A stretch of 5,194 nt of DNA from positions 1-5,194 of the forward strand of contig DAOVFI010000196.1 of NCBI GenBank assembly GCA_030673005.1, given 5' to 3'. The translations under genes and the position numbers were made by a program. The notes under the pieces were generated by a model. It had not been told where the DNA came from, searched no databases, and saw nothing but the letters and a program-made list of their open reading frames with translations. The stretch comes from Planctomycetales bacterium. Lineage in GTDB: Bacteria > Planctomycetota > Phycisphaerae > SM23-33. Each line of letters begins with the position of its first letter. Position 1 is the first letter of the stretch. Shown one piece after another: positions 1-5,192 of this stretch.

Positions 1-1025
1 GCGATAGCGGCGGCGTTTCGGCCATGGTATTCGGTATCCGCCGGCCTTTCATAAACCGGGTCGATCCCGCCGATTACCATCGCCTCAACGCCGCAGCGTT
101 CGGCGTGGCCTTTTACCCATCTGACGGCGTCCAGGATGTTCCAGCGCGCCTCGGAGACCGCCTGTTTGCCCCAGGAGTCCGTCGGGCGGAAATAATTATG
201 ATAGTCCGCTACGACCACAGGAGCGGCCTTTGTACCAAATTCCCTGAACGCCGCCTCGCGCATGAAAAGCGAATAATGTACGTTCGGATAGATGAAGAAC
301 TGAAAAGTCGGGTTAATCGCATCGACCTGTCGGCGGAGTTTCCGGCAGAGGCCGCGCCACTTGTCGATCTGGAATTTTTTAAATGCTTCGTGCAGGTTCT
401 GCTCTTTCAGCCAGGCGCAGCGCCGGGCCGGTTCCATAGACGGTATTTTAATTCCACGCACGGCGGCGAACTCGGCGAGGATAGGCGTATCGTAGGACAA
501 ATCGTAGATCCATCGTCCGCCGCCGCTGCCGCCGTAATTCTCGAAGTCCAGGAACACGCCGATCAGGGCCTGTTCGGTTTTACTGACTTTCGCATAAGCG
601 ACGATTCGGCGCGTCATCCACGCCCGGAACTTCTCGGAATTGGGGCTGCACCTGTTCTGCACCGTCCCGTTGGCCCAGACGATTTTTTCGCTTTCTTCGA
701 GTTTGCCCGGCGGGTCCATGTGTCCCATCCAGGGCATGTAGAATACATTGTGCTTGCGGGCCAGGCGTGTCATCCTGCGGACGTCCTTAATATCCTCGGC
801 CCCGCCGCGCGGAATTACCACGTTAAAACCGGCCTGGGCGAACGTACGGACGTGCTCTTCGGTCATACGATAATCCGGCGTCTCGATCACCAGAACCTTA
901 TCGATCATTATCCGAAACTTCTCGGACCGTCCCAGGCGCTTCCGCCTTGCGGCAAAGTTACATCCGTTGGCGATAGTCAGGCACGCCAGGCCGATTACCA
1001 AGGTTATTCCGAGCAGGTTTTTCAT
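1..1025 (-). CDS. Predicted lipoprotein with glycoside-hydrolase-like TIM-barrel features (C-terminus outside window)
   Basis: The reading frame is open from the ATG at 1025-1023 to the left edge, giving 341 residues without a stop. An AAGGAG ribosome-binding site 7 nt upstream supports this start. Residues 1-22 form a lipoprotein-type signal: Lys at position 2, a hydrophobic core, then ANGC with Cys22 as the likely lipidated residue. Ala at -3 makes the lipobox imperfect, and Cys15 in GLAC is a weaker alternative. The mature part alternates hydrophobic strands with helices as in a (beta/alpha)8 barrel: KVLVIE (about 46-51), FNVVIP, FYMPWMGHMD (about 94-103), GVFLDFENYG (156-165), FFIYPN, VVVADYHNY (270-278) and MVIGGIDP (316-323). 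Acidic residues at strand ends, notably D160 and E162, are what one expects of a retaining glycosidase or a GH114/GHL-type protein. The family is inferred from the strand pattern only, and neither substrate nor catalytic pair can be assigned. It follows ruvX on the same strand, separated by 122 bp containing a palindromic repeat. Confidence 0.72.
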   Translation of the reverse strand, partial: MKNLLGITLVIGLACLTIANGCNFAARRKRLGRSEKFRIMIDKVLVIETPDYRMTEEHVRTFAQAGFNVVIPRGGAEDIKDVRRMTRLARKHNVFYMPWMGHMDPPGKLEESEKIVWANGTVQNRCSPNSEKFRAWMTRRIVAYAKVSKTEQALIGVFLDFENYGGSGGGRWIYDLSYDTPILAEFAAVRGIKIPSMEPARRCAWLKEQNLHEAFKKFQIDKWRGLCRKLRRQVDAINPTFQFFIYPNVHYSLFMREAAFREFGTKAAPVVVADYHNYFRPTDSWGKQAVSEARWNILDAVRWVKGHAERCGVEAMVIGGIDPVYERPADTEYHGRNAAAI

Positions 1026-1032
1026 TTACAGG

Positions 1033-1038
1033 CTCCTT
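1033..1038 (-). promoter_or_regulatory. Shine-Dalgarno site of the lipoprotein gene
   Basis: The minus strand reads AAGGAG here, 7 nt before the ATG at 1025-1023. This is a near-consensus ribosome-binding site and fixes the start of the lipoprotein. Further upstream a TTGACA hexamer (1073-1068, minus strand) resembles a -35 box. No convincing -10 box follows at 16-18 bp, so no promoter is called. Confidence 0.75.
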
Positions 1039-1085
1039 AACAACAGTTGTCGATTCGCTTCAGTTTCTGTCAATCATCAATTTAA

Positions 1086-1140
1086 GGTGGCACAGGTTTG
1101 CAACCTGTGCGGCTGACACAGGTTACAAACCTGTTCCACC
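1086..1140. repeat. 55-bp two-hairpin palindromic element between ruvX and the lipoprotein gene
   Basis: The ends are inverted repeats, GGTGGCACAGGTTTG at 1086-1100 and CAAACCTGTTCCACC at 1126-1140, matching at 14 of 15 positions. Each half also folds alone. The left half has a 9-bp stem, GCACAGGTT (1090-1098) with AACCTGTGC (1102-1110), around a TGC loop. The right half has a 7-bp stem, ACAGGTT (1118-1124) with AACCTGT (1128-1134), around ACA. It begins 8 bp past the ruvX stop codon, so its RNA hairpins could protect or end the ruvX transcript. No U-run follows, so it is not a classical intrinsic terminator. It resembles the REP or MITE class of small dispersed palindromes, but copy number cannot be judged from this window. 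Confidence 0.8.
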
Positions 1141-1147
1141 AACGCCA

Positions 1148-1582
1148 CTAATCCGCCGGTCGGGTGGCCGAGGCTGGTCCGTCGCCGTTGAAGAAATCCT
1201 CCAGGATTGTAGCCGCGGCCACGGCGTCATGGCGCCGCCTTTTTTGTTTGCGAGTGTACCGGCCTTTCATTCGCTCGTCGGCCTCGAAACTGCTCAATCG
1301 CTCGTCCCAGAGTCGCACGTCCAGACCGGTTTGTTCAGCCAGATCGGCGGCGAACCGCCTTGCCAGCCGCGCCTGCGGACCTTCGCTGTCGTCGGCGAGC
1401 AGAGGCCAGCCGACGACAATCCCGACGGCGTCGTATTCAGCGGCGAGTTTAGCGATTCGCCCGGCAAGGTCAACATCGCTGGCCGATAAATGCTCCAGCG
1501 GCGTAACGATTGCGCCGGCGGCATCGCCGACGGCTACGCCGATACGCTTGACGCCATGATCAATTCCGAGCCATCTGGACAT
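1148..1582 (-). CDS. ruvX: RuvX/YqgF family Holliday-junction-resolvase-like protein
   Basis: This is a 144-residue protein, about the usual length for the YqgF/RuvX family, an RNase H-like fold. Family motifs are in order. GIDHGVKRIGVAVGD (6-20) carries the first catalytic acid, D8. GIVVGWP (54-60) and DSEGPQA (65-71) form the second strand and following loop, where the family more often has GLPL. WDERLSSFEA (92-101) corresponds to the DERLTT/S motif with D93 and E94. HDAVAAATIL (118-127) has the C-terminal acid D119. Bacterial members are implicated in maturing the 5' end of 16S rRNA, and some cleave Holliday junctions or structured RNA. I chose the ATG at 1582-1580 because a GAG-type Shine-Dalgarno lies 8 nt upstream and the protein then starts with MSRWLGID, as is usual. 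A GTG at 1591-1589 would add three residues but has no ribosome-binding site. It is downstream of rpoN with a 214-bp gap and is bracketed by two palindromic elements. Confidence 0.95.
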   Translation of the reverse strand: MSRWLGIDHGVKRIGVAVGDAAGAIVTPLEHLSASDVDLAGRIAKLAAEYDAVGIVVGWPLLADDSEGPQARLARRFAADLAEQTGLDVRLWDERLSSFEADERMKGRYTRKQKRRRHDAVAAATILEDFFNGDGPASATRPAD

Positions 1583-1611
1583 GGTAATCACTCAATAAGT
1601 CTGTAACAGAA

Positions 1612-1617
1612 ATTATA
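1612..1617 (-). promoter_or_regulatory. Candidate -10 box for ruvX
   Basis: The minus strand reads TATAAT, a perfect sigma-70-type -10 hexamer, which would place transcription start near 1605, about 22 nt before the ruvX ATG. There is no good -35 box at 16-18 bp. The nearest, TTGACC at 1634-1629 (minus strand), is inside the adjoining palindromic element and only 11 bp away. The call rests on the hexamer and its position alone. Confidence 0.3.
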
Positions 1618-1618
1618 A

Positions 1619-1720
1619 TGGGTGGCACGGTCAAGCGAGGTTAAGGCCGTGTGGCCTCAACCTCGCTTGGCCGTGTTAGTGCCCGCCACAGCCAAGTCTT
1701 CGACTTGACCGTGCCACCCA
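1619..1720. repeat. 102-bp palindromic element with 17-bp perfect terminal inverted repeats
   Basis: TGGGTGGCACGGTCAAG at 1619-1635 is exactly complementary to CTTGACCGTGCCACCCA at 1704-1720. Inside, CAAGCGAGGTT (1632-1642) pairs perfectly with AACCTCGCTTG (1659-1669), and that stem continues as AGGCC (1644-1648) with GGCCT (1653-1657) around a GTGT loop. A second hairpin, CAAGTC (1693-1698) with GACTTG (1702-1707), closes on TTC. No target-site duplication is visible at the edges and no coding capacity is present, so it is a non-autonomous or structural repeat at most. It fills about half of the 214-bp rpoN-ruvX gap. The rest of that gap (1721-1796) is plain, with no recognisable rho-independent terminator for rpoN. 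Confidence 0.85.
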
Positions 1721-1796
1721 CCAAATTACATGTTACAAAATACAAGATTGCGGCTCATCATTTTGCGAGTTTATCATCCCGGCGCCCCCCGACGGT

Positions 1797-3356
1797 TCAA
1801 AACTCTTTTCGCTGTCGGGCCGGGGGAATGTTCAGGAGGTTTCGATATTTCGCCACTGTCCGCCGGGCGATCCTGATACCTTTTGCGCCGAGAGCCTTTG
1901 CGATCTGATCGTCGGCGAGAGGTTTGGACTTGTCCTCGTTTTCGACGACCTCCTGCAATCTGACTTTTATGGCGTCCCATGCGACGTCCTGCCCGTCGTC
2001 GGTGGTCTTTCCGCCGGAGAAGAACATTCGCAGCGGAAAGATCCCCCTGGGCGTCTGGACGTACTTACCTGCGACCGCCCTGCTGACAGTGGCGACGTGC
2101 ACTCCGACAGCCGAGGCAACCTCCGTCATTGGAAGCGGCTTCAGCGCCTCGGAGCCTCGCTCGAGAAATTCCTTCTGCGCGGCGAAGACCTCTTCCATAA
2201 CTCGCTGCACCGTCCGGCGTCGCTGCATTACCGCCCCGATCAGCCATTGTGCCGACCGCAGGTTGTTGCGGATGAATTTCTTTGTCCCCGTGTCCGTGCC
2301 GGGCGTTTTTGCCATCTTGCGGTAGGTCTCCGACACCCTCAGCGGGGGGACGTTTCCGTCTCGCATCGATATAATCACGTCGCCGTCGTCGTCCAGATCG
2401 ATCATCGCGTCGGGAATTATGTACGGGACGGGGTGTGTTCCGATCAGCCTTCCCGGGCGCGGGTCGAGCCGGCCGAGACTTGCGATTGCGTCATTAATCT
2501 GCTTGACGGAATGACCGGTGTGTTTGGCAATCTGCGGGATATGGTTGAGTTCTATTTCGCGGAGGAACTCATCGGCCAGCAGCCGGGGCAGCGCCACGTC
2601 GTGCCCCGCTTCGGTCTCGGCGTCCAGCTGGATCAGCAGGCATTCGCGCAAGTCGCGCGCCCCGACACCCGGCGGGTCGAGTTTCTGAACCATCGTAAGG
2701 GCCGAAGCAAATGTCTCCAGGCTCGCTTCGGTTCGTTCATCTCCGCCCTGCCCGGTCGCATCTGAAGAGGTCGCTCCATCCTGCCCCGATGTTCCGGACT
2801 GGTCGGTCTCCGGCGAACTGGTCTGCCCGATAAGTTCGTCCAGTGGCGTTCGGAGATAGCCGTCCTCATCGACATTGGAGATGATCGCCCGCCCGGCGGC
2901 CTTTACGTCGTCGGCGGCATCGACGAACGCCCACTGCTTGAGGAGATATTCGGTAAGGGACTGTTCCGGCGCAGGCGTGTTCGCCAGGGCCATGAGTTTG
3001 ACGTCTCCGTCGGCGTCGCTGCGCGGACGATATGGCCGGTCAGTCCAGTCCAGGTCGTCGGAGTATTGCCCGCTGTATTCATCGAGTCTTTCAAAATCGG
3101 CCTTGTTGTCGCCCTCGGCGTTCACCACCAGTACCTCTTCGCCGCGGTCGGGACTATCGACCGTCGGCTCGGAAACACCGTCCTGACCGCCGGCAGGCTC
3201 CTGCACCTCCAGGCACGGGTTCGAGGACAACTCCTCCTCGATCCGCTCCTGCAGGGCCAGCATCGGCAGCTGGAGAATCTCCATCGCCTGGATAAGCCTC
3301 GGCGACAGTTTCATCCGCTGCTCGAGACGAAGATGTTGCGTAACGTCTAATCGCAT
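1797..3356 (-). CDS. rpoN: RNA polymerase sigma-54 factor
   Basis: The 519-residue product is the alternative sigma factor sigma-54. It directs RNA polymerase to -24/-12 promoters, which open only with an AAA+ enhancer-binding activator. Region I, the Gln/Leu-rich activator-contact domain, spans about residues 1-55 (LIQAMEILQLPMLALQERIE at 21-40). An acidic region II linker follows, about 56-115. The core-binding region has ILSNVDEDGYL-like sequence at 158-168, LDPPGVGARDLRECL (226-240), SLGRLDPRPGR (293-303) and IRNNLRSAQWLI (362-373). The helix-turn-helix is near 410-432 (MTEVASAVGVHVATVSRAVA). The RpoN box ARRTVAKYR, which contacts the -24 element, is perfect at 497-505. The ATG at 3356-3354 has no evident Shine-Dalgarno, but conserved region I begins here. 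Met15 would cut into that region. An uncommon low-complexity acidic insert occupies about 178-213. No activator or typical sigma-54 partner gene (lptB, hpf, ptsN) is next to it here. Confidence 0.97.
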   Translation of the reverse strand: MRLDVTQHLRLEQRMKLSPRLIQAMEILQLPMLALQERIEEELSSNPCLEVQEPAGGQDGVSEPTVDSPDRGEEVLVVNAEGDNKADFERLDEYSGQYSDDLDWTDRPYRPRSDADGDVKLMALANTPAPEQSLTEYLLKQWAFVDAADDVKAAGRAIISNVDEDGYLRTPLDELIGQTSSPETDQSGTSGQDGATSSDATGQGGDERTEASLETFASALTMVQKLDPPGVGARDLRECLLIQLDAETEAGHDVALPRLLADEFLREIELNHIPQIAKHTGHSVKQINDAIASLGRLDPRPGRLIGTHPVPYIIPDAMIDLDDDGDVIISMRDGNVPPLRVSETYRKMAKTPGTDTGTKKFIRNNLRSAQWLIGAVMQRRRTVQRVMEEVFAAQKEFLERGSEALKPLPMTEVASAVGVHVATVSRAVAGKYVQTPRGIFPLRMFFSGGKTTDDGQDVAWDAIKVRLQEVVENEDKSKPLADDQIAKALGAKGIRIARRTVAKYRNLLNIPPARQRKEF

Positions 3357-3420
3357 AACGCCGTTATTTTACCCGTCCTGTCGTTCCTCTTCCACAAAGA
3401 TACGGCAGCCACTTCCTGTA

Positions 3421-3450
3421 TCGGTTTTAAATAGCACAGACGTAAACCGA
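3421..3450. repeat. 7-bp inverted repeat in the rpoN upstream gap
   Basis: TCGGTTT (3421-3427) and AAACCGA (3444-3450) are perfect inverted repeats 16 nt apart, in the 123-bp gap between the secreted-protein gene's stop and the rpoN start. It could be an operator for rpoN or a weak hairpin at the end of the upstream transcript. There is no following T-run on either strand, so it is not an intrinsic terminator. Arms this short can arise by chance. I could not find a convincing rpoN promoter in the gap. Confidence 0.3.
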
Positions 3451-3479
3451 GCGGATAGGGGACTTGCCGTTTTGTGAAG

Positions 3480-4907
3480 TTATTGCTGATCCGCTTTCGC
3501 CTGGACTAATTGCTTCAGTGCTGCGGCGCCTGCCTCCTTGATGTAGTCCCGGCGTGGTTTTCGACCGGGTCTCGGACGGGCGGGTTTTCGCTGGGCGAGG
3601 GATTGAGCGACGACCATAGCCTTATCGATATGAACCCGGCAAAAGCCCAGGTTGCGGATGGCGACAATGCGGTTAATCCGGAATATCCCTCTGTATCTCC
3701 TCCCGGCTCTGAAATCGGCGTTCGCCAGTTCGCTTATCAGCACTATTTCATCATCGCCTGACAGCGGTCGGAGCCGGCCTGCCAATCTCTGACCGATTCC
3801 GGGTATTTGAGCGTCCGTCATCCGGGGCACGTGCGCCACTACGGCGCATGGCTGAATTCCGCGTAGGCCGCGAAGATGCTCCAGCAGCAGGACACGCATC
3901 ATTACAGACTGCGAAATCAGGACGTGCCTTCGCTGTTTGGCCTTGGCCGGGTCAATTCGATAGTCCTGCACGACGCCCTTCTGGCTGAAGTATCGCAGTA
4001 CGCGAACCTTGTTCATAAAAGCGGGCTGGGACCCGGCAGCCTTTACGATCGCAGCGGCGGCATCGGCCCGTTGTGTCTGGGCCAGCATGGCGGCTGTGTC
4101 AAGGACGCCGAATCCCTTCGGATTGGCAAGTTGCTTGATGTGCTGCGGGATGTTGTCGGAGCCGATTCCGGTGAAATCCAGGCCGGACAGGGCAGAGGCT
4201 GCGGCGTCGTTGAGCGGATCGGCGGCGGCGCGGTGTCTTGCACTTGCGGTTGCGGTAGCGCCCCAGAACGCCGTCGCCGTCGGCGCGTGGAACAGGATCG
4301 CCCAGGCGTTGACCCGGCTGGAACGGGAATAGACCACCTTGCCCCCGGCCGTTCTGCGAACGCCCCGGTGCGGGATCGGCTCGTGGTGCAGTCCGATGAG
4401 CAGGACGAATTGATAGTCGTAGGCCGGGTCGAGCGAAACGAGCCCCGGCAAGGCGGTCTTATTTCCTGAATTGCCGGGACTCCGCTTCGCTTCGTCCCGG
4501 CCTACCTGCTGGACTTCTCTTTTGAGCGTATCGGTCAGGACGACTTTATCAATCCCCGCCTTTTTCAACGGTTCGACGACGTTTTTCAACAGTTCGGCCC
4601 TGGCGCCGGTCGGCCAGTAACTCTCAGCCGTTTCACCGCCGCCGAAGGGTGATCGGGCGATAACCGCGACGACCTTATCGGCCTTCTTCGTCGCCGCCCA
4701 GGCTTTGGCGGCCTCGCTGCCGCGACTGGCCGACTGTGCCGAAAGCGTAACGTATTCGTCCTGTTCGTCCTGGAATTTATAAATAACCTCGGAGTCGGCC
4801 CCGGCGATCTTACGCACCCGGCGCAAGTCCTTTACCTTCGCCGGCGATACTGCCGGGACTGACCCCGCCAAAACCAATATCACAAGTACTCCCGTCCAGA
4901 CTTTCAT
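3480..4907 (-). CDS. Secreted protein of unknown function
   Basis: I do not recognise the family of this 475-residue protein. The ATG at 4907-4905 is preceded by AGGAG at 7 nt spacing. Residues 1-23 are a clear Sec signal peptide: Lys2, a hydrophobic core GVLVILVLAG, and likely cleavage after SPA, so the product is exported. Residues about 75-245 look like an alpha/beta domain: KVVAVIARSPFGGG (78-91), AGIDKVVLTD (117-126), YDYQFVLLIGL (163-173), then NAWAILFHAPTATAFWGATATA (200-221, split by its repeats of TA). The last resembles the 'damage/TG-x-LW' strand pair of CsgG- or GNA1162-type lipoproteins, but this is weak inference. The C-terminal part, about 290-470, is helical, with segments such as MMRVLLLEHLRGL, NRIVAIRNLGF and IKEAGAAALKQLV that faintly recall HEAT-like repeats. 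A basic Pro/Arg tract lies at 440-453. Both other minus-strand frames are interrupted around 3720-3840, so the C-terminus is not a frameshift artefact there. It lies upstream of rpoN on the same strand. Confidence 0.82.
   Translation of the reverse strand: MKVWTGVLVILVLAGSVPAVSPAKVKDLRRVRKIAGADSEVIYKFQDEQDEYVTLSAQSASRGSEAAKAWAATKKADKVVAVIARSPFGGGETAESYWPTGARAELLKNVVEPLKKAGIDKVVLTDTLKREVQQVGRDEAKRSPGNSGNKTALPGLVSLDPAYDYQFVLLIGLHHEPIPHRGVRRTAGGKVVYSRSSRVNAWAILFHAPTATAFWGATATASARHRAAADPLNDAAASALSGLDFTGIGSDNIPQHIKQLANPKGFGVLDTAAMLAQTQRADAAAAIVKAAGSQPAFMNKVRVLRYFSQKGVVQDYRIDPAKAKQRRHVLISQSVMMRVLLLEHLRGLRGIQPCAVVAHVPRMTDAQIPGIGQRLAGRLRPLSGDDEIVLISELANADFRAGRRYRGIFRINRIVAIRNLGFCRVHIDKAMVVAQSLAQRKPARPRPGRKPRRDYIKEAGAAALKQLVQAKADQQ
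4473..4501. repeat. In-frame palindromic insert inside the secreted-protein gene
   Basis: GCCGGGAC (4473-4480) and GTCCCGGC (4494-4501) form a perfect 8-bp stem around a 13-nt loop that contains the near-repeat CCGCTTCGCTTC. It falls wholly within the coding sequence and encodes residues 136-145, GRDEAKRSPG, a hydrophilic stretch between two predicted alpha/beta elements. Its form, a GC-rich stem with a purine/pyrimidine-biased loop, is like dispersed intergenic palindromes that have inserted in frame. Whether it recurs in the genome cannot be seen here. Confidence 0.5.
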
Positions 4908-4914
4908 GGCTTCT

Positions 4915-4919
4915 CTCCT
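4915..4919 (-). promoter_or_regulatory. Shine-Dalgarno site of the secreted-protein gene
   Basis: The minus strand reads AGGAG here, 7 nt before the ATG at 4907-4905. It fixes the start of the secreted protein and agrees with the signal peptide beginning at that Met. Confidence 0.75.
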
Positions 4920-4928
4920 GTCAATATG

Positions 4929-4934
4929 ATTCTA
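4929..4934 (-). promoter_or_regulatory. Candidate -10 box for the secreted-protein gene
   Basis: The minus strand reads TAGAAT, 5 of 6 matches to TATAAT. It would start transcription near 4922, leaving a leader of about 15 nt that still includes the AGGAG site. No -35 box of quality lies 16-18 bp further upstream, so the call is weak. Confidence 0.22.
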
Positions 4935-4992
4935 TTTCATTAACCCACGAAATACAGGGGAGTTTTTAATACTGCAACGAAACTGCCTGCTA

Positions 4993-5054
4993 CGGAATCT
5001 GTAATCAGTAATCAGGAATCAGTAACCTGTAACCAGTAACCTGTAATCGTAACC
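4993..5054. repeat. Heptanucleotide tandem repeat, consensus WGTAAYC
   Basis: Eight consecutive 7-bp units can be read from 4993: CGGAATC, TGTAATC, AGTAATC, AGGAATC, AGTAACC, TGTAACC, AGTAACC, TGTAATC. A ninth unit, GTAACC (5049-5054), is one base short. Variation is limited mostly to the first, third and sixth positions. The array lies about 85 bp upstream of the secreted-protein start. Its form recalls the short tandemly repeated heptamers known from cyanobacteria. A role is not evident, and slipped-strand length variation is possible. Confidence 0.8.
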
Positions 5055-5077
5055 GTTCAGGCTCTTGTGTTTTGTAA

Positions 5078-5117
5078 CAGGCCCCCGCTTTAGCGGGCCT
5101 GCCTGCCGGTAGGCAGG
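5078..5117. repeat. Pair of overlapping GC-rich hairpins
   Basis: The first hairpin pairs CAGG-CCCGC (5078-5088, with two extra C bases bulged) with GCGGGCCTG (5093-5101) around TTTA. The second pairs CCTGCCT (5098-5104) with AGGCAGG (5111-5117) around GCCGGT. The two share bases 5098-5101, so both cannot form completely at once. No T-run follows in either direction. It looks like a dispersed palindromic repeat rather than a terminator. An attenuator is possible but unsupported, since no leader peptide is seen. Confidence 0.6.
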
Positions 5118-5141
5118 GGTACACAATTGTCATTTATATCC

Positions 5142-5192
5142 CCCATTTTCTCCCTTTCCCGTCCCCAAGGGACGGGACAGGGAGAAAATGGG
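5142..5192. repeat. 51-nt nearly perfect hairpin at the right edge
   Basis: CCCATTTTCTCCCT (5142-5155) pairs with AGGGAGAAAATGGG (5179-5192). After one mismatch (T5156/C5178) the stem continues as TCCCGTCCC (5157-5165) with GGGACGGGA (5169-5177), closing on CAA. In total 23 of 24 stem positions pair. The stem ends two bases before the window does, so its outer extent and any neighbouring gene are unknown. It may be a MITE- or REP-like palindrome or a transcript-end hairpin for a gene beyond the edge. Confidence 0.75.

Noticed and set aside
24..1040. A 338-codon open frame on the plus strand
   Set aside because: It is antisense to the lipoprotein gene. The minus strand has a ribosome-binding site, a signal peptide and a barrel-like strand pattern. 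The plus-strand product has no signal, no recognisable motif and no Shine-Dalgarno, and it starts almost at the window edge.
1088..1102. A sigma-54 -24/-12 promoter look-alike (TGGCACAGGTTTGCA) just downstream of rpoN
   Set aside because: The GG and GC doublets are 9 bp apart instead of the required 10, and the motif forms part of a palindrome and points away from the minus-strand genes. The related TGGCACG in the 102-bp element has no -12 box at the right spacing.
1086..1140. Intrinsic terminator of ruvX
   Set aside because: The hairpins are suitable, but on the minus strand the element is followed by TTAAATTGATG, with no run of U residues. I keep it as a repeat.
1589..1591. GTG as the ruvX start
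   Set aside because: It lacks a Shine-Dalgarno, whereas the ATG nine bases further has one at 8 nt and gives the usual family N-terminus.
2097..2765. A 222-codon plus-strand open frame opposite rpoN
   Set aside because: The minus strand encodes unmistakable sigma-54 here. The antisense frame is a by-product of G+C-rich codon bias and matches nothing.
3480..3950. Frameshift at the C-terminus of the secreted protein
   Set aside because: The C-terminal residues look unlike the N-terminal domain, but the other two minus-strand frames have stops near 3755 and 3816, codon choice remains coding-like, and the frame ends at a TAA.
3876..4469. A 197-codon plus-strand open frame opposite the secreted-protein gene
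   Set aside because: It is full of Gly/Arg/Cys-rich low-complexity sequence, has no ribosome-binding site, and lies opposite a gene with a signal peptide and AGGAG site.
4993..5054. CRISPR array
   Set aside because: Units are 7 bp long and contiguous, with no spacers.
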